33,239 bases of DNA from Lachnospiraceae bacterium (lineage in GTDB: Bacteria > Bacillota > Clostridia > Lachnospirales > Lachnospiraceae): the NCBI GenBank assembly GCA_024699355.1, contig JAILPR010000208.1:1-33239 (forward strand), read 5' to 3'. Shown in pieces: positions 15,588-25,600 of this stretch (within the stretch, counting starts at the first letter, position 1; each line of letters starts with the position of its first letter). A program made the translations under genes and the position numbers. Under the pieces are notes generated by a model that was not told where the DNA came from, did not search any database, and worked only from the letters and a program-made list of their open reading frames with translations.

Positions 15588-16738
15588 ATCCCAAAGTCTG
15601 ATCCTGACAGCAGATCCAGCGCTTCGAGATAGTAATAATCCGCATAGACCATCGTTACGTGATGTTCCTTATTATGGAAGGAGGCTGAGCAGTTTTGCAC
15701 GATGGCATCGCAGTGATCCGAGTAATCCGCGCGATGCTCTGCGATCTGCCGGATGATCCGGTAGCCGGTCTCCGCATAGCATGTCGCTTTGTGCTGATCT
15801 TTCGTCAGTTTTGCCAGTGTCAGAAATCCGCAGGCTAAGACGCAGGCACCGCAGGAATCCTCAAAGGTGCAGTCGGATGGCTGATCAAAGTCGATCGGGA
15901 TCACATAGGAAGCATCGATTTTTGTCAGACAGTACTCCGCGATCTTCTGCGCCGTCTCCAGATAGCTTTTCTTTCCGCTGTTCCGGTAGGCATTGGCAAA
16001 GCCGTATACGCCCCAGCCCTGCCCTCTCGTCCAGGCAGAGCCGTGGGCAAAGCCCTGTCCGCCATGACTTTTGAGCCGCTTACCGCTCTCCGGGTCAAAC
16101 TCCACGATGTGACAGCAGGATCCGTCCGCGCGTACAAAGGCTTGCATAACAGTGTCGGCATGTGCCATCGCGATCTGCGCAAATCTTGGATCCTTCGTCT
16201 CTCTGCTTGCCCAGAACAGGAGCGAGATATTTAACATACAGTCAATGATCGCCCATCCTCTCGTATCCTGCGTGCTCCCCGGAAGATCATTCCAGGCACG
16301 GATAAAAGATCCCGCCGGGTTGAATCTCCCTGCCAGGAGACTTGCCGCATGGAGCCCCGTCACCTTCGCATGATGGTCGCCCGTCAAGAGGTAATCCGCG
16401 ACCGCGCTTGGCAGAAACATAAAGCCCACATCATGATGCAGTCCTTCATACTGCGTAAAGCAGGGTGCAAGCATCTGCTCCTGCTTTCTGGCATAGTCAA
16501 GGTACTGCGGATCCTTCGTTCTCGCATAGAGCCTCCATAAAATCCCGGCCCAGAATCCGTTGGTCCACCAGTTGATCCCATTGTCGATTTCGTAATGAAC
16601 CGTTTGATCCGCGCGGTTATCATAATTTCCCTGTGCATCTGTCGTATAGGGAAGTTTCCATTCGTTTTTCACTGCCACCCTGCGCAGCTTTATTGTTGTT
16701 TTTTCCAGTTCGGCGATTGCCCAAGTTGTTTGATCCAT
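15581..16738 (-). CDS. Unsaturated uronyl hydrolase, GH88 family
   Basis: A 385-aa cytoplasmic enzyme that hydrates and removes the 4,5-unsaturated uronic acid left at the non-reducing end by polysaccharide lyases. The (alpha/alpha)6-barrel signatures are present: INWWTNGFWAGILW near the start, HHDVGFMF with Asp103, and GWAIIDCMLN with Asp166. These correspond in context and spacing to D88 and D149 of Bacillus sp. GL1 unsaturated glucuronyl hydrolase. HGSAWTRGQGWGVYGF is also typical. ATG 16738 comes 3 bp after the GH43 stop, with AAAGGA upstream. No lyase is encoded in the window, so the unsaturated oligosaccharides must come from an enzyme elsewhere or from other microbes. Confidence 0.92.
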   Translation of the reverse strand: MDQTTWAIAELEKTTIKLRRVAVKNEWKLPYTTDAQGNYDNRADQTVHYEIDNGINWWTNGFWAGILWRLYARTKDPQYLDYARKQEQMLAPCFTQYEGLHHDVGFMFLPSAVADYLLTGDHHAKVTGLHAASLLAGRFNPAGSFIRAWNDLPGSTQDTRGWAIIDCMLNISLLFWASRETKDPRFAQIAMAHADTVMQAFVRADGSCCHIVEFDPESGKRLKSHGGQGFAHGSAWTRGQGWGVYGFANAYRNSGKKSYLETAQKIAEYCLTKIDASYVIPIDFDQPSDCTFEDSCGACVLACGFLTLAKLTKDQHKATCYAETGYRIIRQIAEHRADYSDHCDAIVQNCSASFHNKEHHVTMVYADYYYLEALDLLSGSDFGIW

Positions 16739-16741
16739 CTC

Positions 16742-18406
16742 TCACACATCCTTTACTTCAAAATAATCAAAATCCGCATAGATTCCGGCACCGGTCAGAT
16801 CCTGCGCACACAGCCCGATCATCGCTCCGCTGAACCACCCCTGAAGACAGGCTTCATCCGAAAGAAACGACGCATCGATCCGTGGGCCGATCAGGGTCAG
16901 CGGTAACTCACCGCCCTGCGGCGCAGCGCACACGCGATACGAAAACTGCGCATCGCCATCCCGCATGGCCACATGCAGCACCACATCTCCTTCCGGCAGG
17001 GTCAGCGGCTCTGTCAGGTATGTAACCACTTTGTTTTCATATTTCAGAAGCTGCAGGCATCTCCCCAGGTCTTCATCGAAGCTCACATGCAGATACAGGT
17101 AATTTTCCGTATCGTACAGCAGGATCAATCCTGCCATCTGCTTAAAGGATGTTGGGGCAAAGGACAGCAATGTCTCTGCTTCCATCCGGTAGGACGTCAT
17201 GCGTCGTGCGATCAGGCTCTGGGAAAAAAGCGAAGATAAGCCGCTTCGCCCGTACATGCGAAGCCATCCGGGGCGCGCGCGCAGCGAGCAGTAGGTATCT
17301 CCCATCGGGATACGCAGCGACTGATAGTCCAGATCGAGCGCGGCGCTGTCAAAGTCATCCCGTTGCAGCGCAGCACCCGGCGCAGTGCCCTGCGTAGCGG
17401 CCACCGGTGCGGCGACATATGTCTGCGGCACGCTGGTCACCTCTTTGGTCGCAGCCGCATACAGATACGGCCAGCCATCGTCTTTCCAGATCACCTGCTG
17501 GATCGCGGTCTCTCTGCCGAGCATATAGCGGTCTGCGCCTGCAAAGCGCGGCGCATCCGGCGGATTTTTGCGTCCGCTTTTTCGTCCGCACAAATGCACC
17601 ATATACCACTCGCCATCCGGACTCTCCACCAGGTCGGCATGCCCGGATTTTTGCAACAGAATCTCCGGAAAGTGGCGGGACGTCATGATGGAGTAGGCTT
17701 CTCCCCTCTCCCGGCGCGCCGGCGGATCCTGCTTCATCTCATACGGTCCCCAAAGATTTTTAGAGCGAAGGATCGATTGCCCGTGCGCTTCTCCCGTTCC
17801 GGTGTCCGCACAGAAGAGATAGTACAGACCGTCTTTTTTGAAGATGTGCGGCCCTTCCAGGAAAATGTCGGAGGCGGTATAAATGTCTTTGGCTTCCCCG
17901 ATCATGCGCTGTGCCACCGGGTCATATTCCTGAAGGATGATGCGGCCGGCATATTTTTTCGGCACCCGGTGATCGGTGACCATGGAAACCATATATTTCC
18001 TGCCATCCGTATCGTGAAAGAGCGAAGGATCAAAGCCGAAGTTCGATAATGCGACCGGCTCGCTCCAGGGACCATGGATGTCGGTCGCGGTCACCAGGAA
18101 GTTTTCGGTATCGTACATATTGCAGTAAAAGGAGCGCACGATGGTATAGACCAGATAAAAGGTCCCGTGATCATAGGTCAGGCAGGGCGCCCAAATGCCC
18201 TGTGAAGGACCAACGCCACGAAGGTCCAGTTGGCTGATGCGATCCAGCGGATACTCGATCAGCTCCCAGTGCTCCAGGTCTTTGGAATGATGCAGCCGCA
18301 CTCCCGGCCACCATTCAAAGGTCGATGTCGCGATATAATAGTCCTCTCCCACCCGGATGATCGATGGATCCGGATGAAAGCCCCGCAGGATCGGATTTGC
18401 TATCAT
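16742..18406 (-). CDS. GH43 beta-xylosidase-like enzyme with C-terminal beta-sandwich
   Basis: A 554-aa intracellular five-bladed propeller glycosidase, inverting mechanism. NPILRGFHPDPSI at the N-terminus is the classic start of GH43 beta-xylosidases, with general base Asp13. Asp126 (GFDPSLFHD) is the pKa modulator and Glu184 (LEGPHIFK) the general acid. A beta-sandwich (about residue 345 to the end) of the type that closes the active site in GH43 xylosidases follows. A loose linker (APVAATQGTAPGAALQ) joins the two. ATG 18406 follows GGAGG. It is the first gene after the terminator at 18479-18521, and no strong promoter is visible in the 70 bp before it. Xylosidase is the likeliest activity; arabinofuranosidase is possible. 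Confidence 0.93.
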   Translation of the reverse strand: MIANPILRGFHPDPSIIRVGEDYYIATSTFEWWPGVRLHHSKDLEHWELIEYPLDRISQLDLRGVGPSQGIWAPCLTYDHGTFYLVYTIVRSFYCNMYDTENFLVTATDIHGPWSEPVALSNFGFDPSLFHDTDGRKYMVSMVTDHRVPKKYAGRIILQEYDPVAQRMIGEAKDIYTASDIFLEGPHIFKKDGLYYLFCADTGTGEAHGQSILRSKNLWGPYEMKQDPPARRERGEAYSIMTSRHFPEILLQKSGHADLVESPDGEWYMVHLCGRKSGRKNPPDAPRFAGADRYMLGRETAIQQVIWKDDGWPYLYAAATKEVTSVPQTYVAAPVAATQGTAPGAALQRDDFDSAALDLDYQSLRIPMGDTYCSLRARPGWLRMYGRSGLSSLFSQSLIARRMTSYRMEAETLLSFAPTSFKQMAGLILLYDTENYLYLHVSFDEDLGRCLQLLKYENKVVTYLTEPLTLPEGDVVLHVAMRDGDAQFSYRVCAAPQGGELPLTLIGPRIDASFLSDEACLQGWFSGAMIGLCAQDLTGAGIYADFDYFEVKDV

Positions 18407-18478
18407 TTTCTGCCTCCGTATCAGATCGTGCGGCGCTTTTTGCGGCCGCAGGATTCGCTGTTATTCTGTTTTTACTCT

Positions 18479-18521
18479 AAAAAAACCGGCAGTGATATGA
18501 AATATCATCATCTGCCGGTTT
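18479..18521 (-). terminator. Terminator inside the sugar locus, after the second GH42 gene
   Basis: On the minus strand, AAACCGGCAG pairs with CTGCCGGTTT around an inner GATAT/ATATC stem, and a run of seven Ts follows. It lies about 33 bp after the GH42 stop and about 75 bp before the GH43 start, so it separates the last three genes from the rest unless read-through occurs. Confidence 0.9.
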
Positions 18522-18554
18522 ACTGAACTATTCTGTTATTTAGGCTGCGATATG

Positions 18555-20579
18555 CTACTTACAAAGAACGCCTGCCTCAAAAGGCGCAAGACGCATCGTT
18601 CCGTAAATGGAAGAGCCGTTGATCAGATTCTCTCCTTCGATATGCGGGATAAATACCTCCTGATCGGAAACATTTAAATAAAATGCATAGCAGGTATCTC
18701 CCAGATATCGCTCATGATATTCCACGCCGTCCGGAAGCTCCTGCATCGGGATCTGACACGCTGCAAGGAGTTTTTTCAAATAGATCGTCTGCTGCGCCCT
18801 GCTGCCTCTGGCGGCAACATAATAGGCTTTGCCCTTGCCATAGTCTTTGACGGTCAGCGCAGGCTGATCCTTGTAAAAGTCCCCGGTATAGCTTGCCAGA
18901 ACCTTGGCATCCTGCAGGCGCAGGATCTCTGCATAGTCCTGCACTTCCCAGACGGAGCCGTCCGCAAAACGCATGCCGTTTCGATCCTTCGGATAGAGCG
19001 TATCGATCTCCTCACTGATCACGCCGAAAAGTTCCGATAAGCCATCTCCCGGAAAGCCGCCGAGATAGCAAAGCGTCTGCTCATCCACATAGCCGGTCAG
19101 ATAGGTCGCTACCAGTCTTCCGCCCTGTGAGACATAAGCTTTGAGACGATCTGCCATGCCCGGTTTTAAGAGATAGAGCATCGGTGCAAAGACCAGATCA
19201 TAGACGCCAAGGTCCTCGGTCACCGGGATCACATCCGCATCCACGCCAAGGGATAATAAATCTTTGTAGAGATTGACGCAGGTCGTTTCATAATTTTTGG
19301 TGTGCTTCGATAAGCCCATCATATCGTTGATCGCCCAGCGGTTGTCCCAGTCAAAAAGGATCGCCACACGGTTCTTTGGCAGAGAACCAAGCGCGCCTTT
19401 GATCTTTTCCAGGTCATCCGAAACCTCCCTGACCTCTCGAAATACTCTGGTATCATCCGTGCCGAGGTGATCGATGACCGCACCGTGGTACTGCTCGAAG
19501 GCACCTCTGCCTTTCCGCCACTGGAAATACTGCACGGTATCCGAACCGCAGGCCACCGCCTGCAGGCAGGAAATGCGATGCATCCCCGGACGCTTTAATT
19601 TGTTATAGTCGTGCCAGTTGACCAGACTCGGAGTGCTTTCCATCAGCATGAACGGACGATCTTTTTTCATCGACCGCATCAGTGAATGTTCAAAGGCCGT
19701 ATCGCCCATGGTTTCCGCAAAGGACTCACTGTCGTTGCCGAATCTCGGATACGAATCCCAGGAGATCACATCCAGTTCTTTGGCCATCTCATGATAGTCC
19801 AGCCCGCCAAAGAGCCACATGAAATTCGTCGTCACCATGGCCTCCGGTGTCGCTTCCCGCACAGCGTTGATCTCCGCTTTCATAAAGTCGATCGTATTGG
19901 CGGACGTAAACCGCCTCCATGCCAGATTTAACCCCATGACACTGCGCTCACCGTTGGCATAGGGCGGCTCTACCTGGTCAAAGGACTGATAACAGTGACT
20001 CCAGAAGGTCGTCCACCAGGCGTGATTGAGCGCCCGCACATCTCCGTGGAACATCTCTTTGACAAAGCCGCGGAACTTCTCCGCACAGGCATCACAGTAG
20101 CACTCGCCGCCGAATTCATTGGAGATGTGGAACATCAAAAAGCCCGGATGATGCCCGAACTTCTCCGAGAGCTTCCGATCCAGGATCGCCACTTTCTCCC
20201 GATAGATCGGAGAGGTCATACAATGATTGTGTCTGACCCCGTGGTGATTGCGAACACCTCTGTCGCTGACACGCATCGCCTCCGGATATTTCTCATCCAG
20301 CCATGCCGGTCTGGCTCCGGACGGTGTCGCCAGGATAAAGTAGATGCCGTTTTCGTACAGGCGATCTACGATCTCTTCCAGCCAGTCAAAGGTAAACTGT
20401 CCTTCCTCCGGTTCATAGACGGCCCAGGAGAAAACGCCGAGCGTCACACAATTGACGCCTGCCTTCTTCATCATGCGCACATCTTCTTCTAAAATATCCG
20501 GTCGATCCAGCCATTGTTCCGGGTTATAGTCCCCTCCGTGAACAAAGCCATCCACCTGTGGAAACAGCTTCTTTACCAC
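18555..20579 (-). CDS. GH42 beta-galactosidase (second of a tandem pair)
   Basis: A 674-aa retaining beta-galactosidase or alpha-L-arabinopyranosidase of clan GH-A, cytoplasmic. GGDYNPEQW starts the barrel. The acid/base is Glu155 in FHISNEFGG and the nucleophile Glu314 in FMLMESTPS. Cys120, Cys160, Cys162 and Cys165 (ECYCDAC) match the structural zinc site of the family. The trimerisation domain (LFDWDNRW...) and the C-terminal beta-domain are both present. The start is GTG 20579 with GAGGGTAAAAGC just before it, only 4 bp after the upstream GH42 stop. The two GH42 proteins are clearly diverged, which suggests different linkages or sugars. The full length is normal for the family. Confidence 0.94.
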   Translation of the reverse strand: MVKKLFPQVDGFVHGGDYNPEQWLDRPDILEEDVRMMKKAGVNCVTLGVFSWAVYEPEEGQFTFDWLEEIVDRLYENGIYFILATPSGARPAWLDEKYPEAMRVSDRGVRNHHGVRHNHCMTSPIYREKVAILDRKLSEKFGHHPGFLMFHISNEFGGECYCDACAEKFRGFVKEMFHGDVRALNHAWWTTFWSHCYQSFDQVEPPYANGERSVMGLNLAWRRFTSANTIDFMKAEINAVREATPEAMVTTNFMWLFGGLDYHEMAKELDVISWDSYPRFGNDSESFAETMGDTAFEHSLMRSMKKDRPFMLMESTPSLVNWHDYNKLKRPGMHRISCLQAVACGSDTVQYFQWRKGRGAFEQYHGAVIDHLGTDDTRVFREVREVSDDLEKIKGALGSLPKNRVAILFDWDNRWAINDMMGLSKHTKNYETTCVNLYKDLLSLGVDADVIPVTEDLGVYDLVFAPMLYLLKPGMADRLKAYVSQGGRLVATYLTGYVDEQTLCYLGGFPGDGLSELFGVISEEIDTLYPKDRNGMRFADGSVWEVQDYAEILRLQDAKVLASYTGDFYKDQPALTVKDYGKGKAYYVAARGSRAQQTIYLKKLLAACQIPMQELPDGVEYHERYLGDTCYAFYLNVSDQEVFIPHIEGENLINGSSIYGTMRLAPFEAGVLCK

Positions 20580-20583
20580 GCTT

Positions 20584-22668
20584 TTACCCTCTTATCTTTC
20601 CTGCAACATATACATCGTTTGCATTGATCATGATCCTGCCGGTCAGCTCTTCTCCCGTCGTCAGGAGGCGGTAGCGGTCTTTTCCCAGATCCACCCACCG
20701 TTTGTCGCCGGCATGATTCATTATAAACAACACCGGCCCTTCTTTACCATCCCGAATCGTCATCTCAATGCCTTCTTCAAACCGGTAAGGGGCACAAAGC
20801 CCTGCCGATGCGCAGATGTTCTCCATCAGTGCATCCAGAAATTCCTGTTCGGGCGCTGTCCCGATGTAGTAGGCTTCTCCATTGCCATAAGAATTGACAC
20901 AGATCGCCGGCATTCCGGCATAGAAGTCCTCTCCGTATCCGGCAAGTACCTTCGCCCCAAGGTCAGCATGGATCAGGTCGCACAAAAAGCCGCACGGGGC
21001 CTGGTCCGGAAGCGGCGGCGCCGCATGGTCGCGCTCACCTGCTGTCGAAGCACCCGCTGCCGAAGCGCCGGCAAAGTGTTTCTTCCCCTCCGCGGTCAGC
21101 ACCAGTGTATTGTGTTCATAAGGGCGCAGCGCATCGGTCTCTTCCACGCGCAGTCCCAGAACGTCTTTGAATTTCCCCGGATATTCACCATAAACACAAC
21201 GGTCATTCTCATCTGCGATGCCGCAAAGTTCGGTCGTCACAAAGATCCCGCCGCCGCGCACATAGTCCGTGATGCGCTCTGCGATATCTCCCCTGCACAT
21301 ATAGAGCATCGGTGCCACCACAAGCTGATATGACGAAAGATCGGCATCAAAGGGTACAAAGTCGACCGCGATATTTTGACGAAACAGCGTCTCATAATAG
21401 GTCGATACGGTCTTTAGATAATCCAGGTCTTTGGACGGGCCGCTGGCCAGTTCCAGCGCCCACCAGTTATTCCAGTCAAAGAGGATTGCAGCCTTTGCCC
21501 TGCTGCGTGCGGTCAGGAACGCATCCCCGATTCTCTCCAGCTCTTCTCCGAGCGCCGTGCACTCCCGAAAGACGCGGGTATCATCCCGTCCCGCATGGCT
21601 GATCAGTGCGCCGTGGAATTTTTCCTGCCCGCCGATCGACTGACGCATCTGGAAAAACAGACAGGTATCGGCGCCGTGCGCCATCGCCTGATACGAAAGC
21701 ATGCGCACCTCTCCGGGGCGCTTTAAGCGATTATACGGCTGCCAGTTCTGCTGATTGGGTGACTGCTCGGTTAAGACAAAGGACTGCCCGCCCTTTAAAC
21801 CGCGCATGATGTCATGCTTCATCGCCACAAAGTACGGCGGATCATCCGGCCACGGATAATTATCCCAGCCGATCATATCCAGGTGCTTTGCCATCGTAAA
21901 CTGATCCAGCTTCTTGATGAAGCCGGACATGTTGGTCAGGATCGGGATCTCCGGATTGTAGGACTTTAAGACATCATATTCATTCTGAAAGCACGATGCG
22001 GTAGAGTCTGTCACAAAGCGCATATAATCCAGCTGGATCGTCGGATTGAAACGATAATCATCGTTTAACTCTGTCGGCAGCGTCACCTCTTCCACGTCCG
22101 TTAAGGTCCTGCCCCAAAAGCTTGTATGCCAGCGCGTATTCAGTTCTTCCAAGGTCCCGTAGCGCGCCATGAGCCACTCCCGGAACTTTTTCTGACAGGT
22201 CGGGCAGTAACAGTAGGTGCCGTATTCGTTGGATACATGCCACATCGCCAGTGCCGGATGATGCGCATATCGCTTTGCCATCTCTCCGGCGATCGCCGCT
22301 GCCCTCTCCCGATACTTTGCGCTGTTGACGCAGAAAAAGACTCTCATGCCGTGGGTCCGCTTTCTTCCCTGGATATCCACCGGCAATACCTCCGGATACT
22401 TCGTGGAGAGCCAGGCCGGCTGCGCCGTGGTCGGTGTCGCAAGGCACACCCGGATCCCGTTGGCCCAGATCTCATCGATGATCTCATCAAGCCAGCCAAA
22501 GTCATAGACCCCCTCTTTCGGTTCCAGCTTTGCCCAGGAAAAAACAGGGAGTGTCAGGAGATTGACATGTGCCTTTTTGAACAGTTTCATATCTTCGTGG
22601 ATCGTCTCTTTGTCCCACTGATCCGGATTATAGTCTCCGCCGTAATAGATTTTGGTCGCTTGTTTCAC
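20584..22668 (-). CDS. GH42 beta-galactosidase (first of a tandem pair)
   Basis: A 694-aa clan GH-A enzyme, cytoplasmic. The start is set at GTG 22668 (VKQATKIYYGGDYNP) because AAAGGA lies 6 nt upstream; the ORF-track start at 22794 reads back into the preceding gene. Numbered from this start, the acid/base is Glu148 in WHVSNEYG and the nucleophile Glu301 in FVLTEQSP. The zinc cysteines are Cys113, Cys153, Cys155 and Cys158 (YCYCPTC). The trimerisation domain (ILFDWNNWW) is intact. An unusual Ala/Gly/Ser-rich insert (AGASAAGASTAG) interrupts the third domain and is encoded partly by a 15-bp tandem repeat. It starts 19 bp after the fusion enzyme's stop. It probably removes galactose from galactan or arabinogalactan fragments. 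Confidence 0.93.
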   Translation of the reverse strand: MKQATKIYYGGDYNPDQWDKETIHEDMKLFKKAHVNLLTLPVFSWAKLEPKEGVYDFGWLDEIIDEIWANGIRVCLATPTTAQPAWLSTKYPEVLPVDIQGRKRTHGMRVFFCVNSAKYRERAAAIAGEMAKRYAHHPALAMWHVSNEYGTYCYCPTCQKKFREWLMARYGTLEELNTRWHTSFWGRTLTDVEEVTLPTELNDDYRFNPTIQLDYMRFVTDSTASCFQNEYDVLKSYNPEIPILTNMSGFIKKLDQFTMAKHLDMIGWDNYPWPDDPPYFVAMKHDIMRGLKGGQSFVLTEQSPNQQNWQPYNRLKRPGEVRMLSYQAMAHGADTCLFFQMRQSIGGQEKFHGALISHAGRDDTRVFRECTALGEELERIGDAFLTARSRAKAAILFDWNNWWALELASGPSKDLDYLKTVSTYYETLFRQNIAVDFVPFDADLSSYQLVVAPMLYMCRGDIAERITDYVRGGGIFVTTELCGIADENDRCVYGEYPGKFKDVLGLRVEETDALRPYEHNTLVLTAEGKKHFAGASAAGASTAGERDHAAPPLPDQAPCGFLCDLIHADLGAKVLAGYGEDFYAGMPAICVNSYGNGEAYYIGTAPEQEFLDALMENICASAGLCAPYRFEEGIEMTIRDGKEGPVLFIMNHAGDKRWVDLGKDRYRLLTTGEELTGRIMINANDVYVAGKIRG
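21041..21070. repeat. 15-bp imperfect tandem repeat inside the first GH42 gene
   Basis: GCTGTCGAAGCACCC and GCTGCCGAAGCGCCG lie side by side and match at 12 of 15 positions. They encode part of the Ala/Gly/Ser-rich insert. A slipped-strand duplication in a surface loop is the simplest explanation. Confidence 0.6.
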
Positions 22669-22687
22669 TGTAGTTCCTTTCCACCGG

Positions 22688-25600
22688 TCAATTGTCGTAT
22701 ACCGGCACCATGGTTTCGATATAAGGTTCTTTGGTGATGCCTGTTGCAGGTACCTGTAAATGCGTGGAGGCGCCATCCTTGCGCTCCCAGACAAGCGTTG
22801 TCACCGCTTCAAGCAGGAGCGTATTTTTGCCGCTTTGCAAATGCTTCGTCAGATCGATACACCCCGGGAAGCCGCAGATCCAGCCCAGCTCCCGCTGATT
22901 CAAGGTCACCTTCACCGCATCGGATGCTTCCGGCAGGTGCAGTACATACGCCCGTTGTTCCCCGGCTTTCTCGATCTCGACCTCTCCCTCATAGCGATAC
23001 GTCCCGACAAAGGACGGATCATACGCCGGCGTATTGAGCGGCGGGTAGTCTCCCGGTGCTAAGATCTGCAGTTGCCGTTCCAAAGAGTCTCCCATCGCTT
23101 TGGCAGACAGGGTCCAGGGGATGTGCAGATTTTTTCGATTGATGCACTGTTTCGCCACCGGAAGGCCGTCGGCGCTCTCTTTCCGGAACCGTAGAAAAAG
23201 TGCCTGCCCGGGCAGGAGTTTCAGCGATACGCCGCCTTTTGGCACCGCAAAGGACTCCATCCGATCGCTCCAGGGATCATACTGCTCCCACAGACGATAG
23301 GCAGGATCCTTTGGCATCACGCGGACCCGGACTGTCTCATCGATACTTTCATTAAACCACATCGTGGTCAGCGTTTCACCCGCCTTCATACAAAAGGAAC
23401 GCAATGCCCTGTGCATCCCGGAGATGTCAAATGCGTCTCTCTGCAGTCTCGCACACAGTGCATCCGCATCCGCAACGATCTGCACGGCATCCGCAAACGC
23501 CGCAGGGACCATCTCGTGCGATAGCATCTGCTTGGGGAGCTGCCGCATCAGATAGATCGGCAGGCCTTCTTTTCCGGCCCGGATCACAAACTCCGCTGTC
23601 TGCGCATCGAGATATTCCCGGTATGGCAAAATCAGTGCCCCAAAGCAGACGCCGTTGATCCAAAGTTTCCCTTCGCGGAAATGGCATCCCGGCGCATCCG
23701 CCATACAGGCACTCAGGTCATCTTCCGTGACGAGGTCAAAATCCATCTGGTGCTCCATCAGCGCCCTTGCCGTAGTCTGAAACAGCTCGCACTCACCGCC
23801 GGACCACTCGGCCTCGGCATGATACAGGATCGCGGCCTCCGCGACATGGATGCCGCCGGATAAAAAGCGCGCCGCATGATTCATATAGCGCATCAGCTGC
23901 GTAAAGCAGGCAAACCCCGGATGTTTGCCCTGTACATAAAAGTGCGGCGGGCAGTCCCGGTCCGGATAGACCATGGAAAACGCATGCGGTGTAAACTCAT
24001 TGATCCCGCGCACCAGCATATGATCGGTCAGCCACTTCATCAGACTGTTGCCTTCCGCCCAGCCGTAATTTCCAAAGATCTCACACAAGGCTCTTCCCCG
24101 TTTATTTTCCTGCAGGTGTGCTGCCGATGCCGCGAGCTTTGCCAGACCGAAATGGAAAAATTCTCCGTCCCGGTCTCCTGCGATCCACTGGTGGACAGGC
24201 TCCGTAAAGCCCGGCACGATCTGATGATGTACCACATCGATGCCGGCCATGTGCTGGCCCTGCATTTCTCTGAAATAATGCCCGATGCTGCATCCCATGC
24301 GCGTATGGGCATTGTCATCCTCAATGATATGACCGATGTATGCTACGCCGTGCTCCCTGCACCAGGCACCGATCTGTCCGGAAAAACACTCCTTGACCAG
24401 CATCGTCATCCGGTCCATATAGGTGCTGCGTACAAGCGGTGTCTGTGCGCCTGCGTCATACCAGAGCGCGATGAGATTCTGTAAAAACTCCGTGCCCCAA
24501 AGACCACGCAACCGCTCTTCCAAAGCACTGCTCCAGGGCAGCTTTTGATCCCGGATGCCAAGCGTATCATCAAAGGGATAGCCTTTGACGTTGCCAAGCT
24601 CCGGCTCATCGGAGAAAAAGCCTGCAAAAGTCGTCCCAAAGTCATCTTTGAAATGCGCATAATGCGTTTCGTACACTTCATCGATCAATACCCGCACGGA
24701 GGAAGCATCGATCAGGTTCATATAGTCTTCTCTGCCGCCACCGTTCTGCGTCGTATAAAGGACAAAGAGACGGTATGGCCCTTTGGGCAGATCAAAGTAG
24801 ACAAAGCCGTTTGCGATCTTCTCCGTCAGATCGATCGCACCGTCCATGGACACTGCCAGGGTTTGCCCATCCGGCTTTGGCAGTGCCAGAACGCCCAACA
24901 GTTCTCCCCCCTGATAAAACGGCTCGATCAGCACCGCGCCCTGCCTGCAGGGTCCATAGATGTCCATATGGCGCTCCGCCAGATACCATTTTTTCTTTTC
25001 CGGACACCTCTCAAATGCCCCATTGGCATGACCGGTCGGGAACTTGTCATCATCCAGGATCCAGACGCGCATGCCTTCTTCTTTGGCGCGCTTTAGGACA
25101 AACGCTACCCGCTCCCACCAGGGCTCTTTGCAAAAGCCCGGAAACGGCCTCGACTCTAAACAGAGTTCTTTGATCCCGCATTCCCTGATCGCGCGGATCT
25201 CCCGATCGATCTCTTCGATCCCTTCGCCCTTCATCCACAGAAACGGGCGGATATGGCTATCCTCTTCAAACGGCTGATCCGAAGCGACGCAGATCGTACG
25301 GAATTCTCCGTAGGCATCCGTCGGATCGCCCGCCTTCCAGGGACGCGTTCCGCAATAGAAATGATACAGCCGCTTTCCGTCGTACACGATCGATGCTTTA
25401 TGGGCATGTCCGCAGTCATTCTCTCCCGGCATGCCAAACGGGATAACCGGATCTGTTGCTTTTTCCCAATGGATCAGATCTTTGGAAAGGGCAAGGCCCT
25501 CCTGCGCATGTGCATGCCCATCCGGATACACTTTCCCGTAGCCGAAATAAAAATCCACAAAGTGATCGTGATCTTTGACGATATACGGATCCGAAACAAA

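Noticed and set aside
17363-18049. 228-aa plus-strand ORF opposite the GH43 gene
   Set aside because: Antisense shadow of the GH43 propeller; no homology or start signal.
18407-18478. TGCGGCCGCA palindrome before the GH43 gene as an operator
   Set aside because: It is a short GC-rich palindrome that lies in a likely leader hairpin (TGCGGC/GCCGCA); no promoter is visible next to it.
22669-22794. N-terminal extension MSGSARMAPPRIY of the first GH42
   Set aside because: It reads back into the preceding fusion-enzyme gene. GTG 22668 has AAAGGA upstream and matches the usual GH42 N-terminus.
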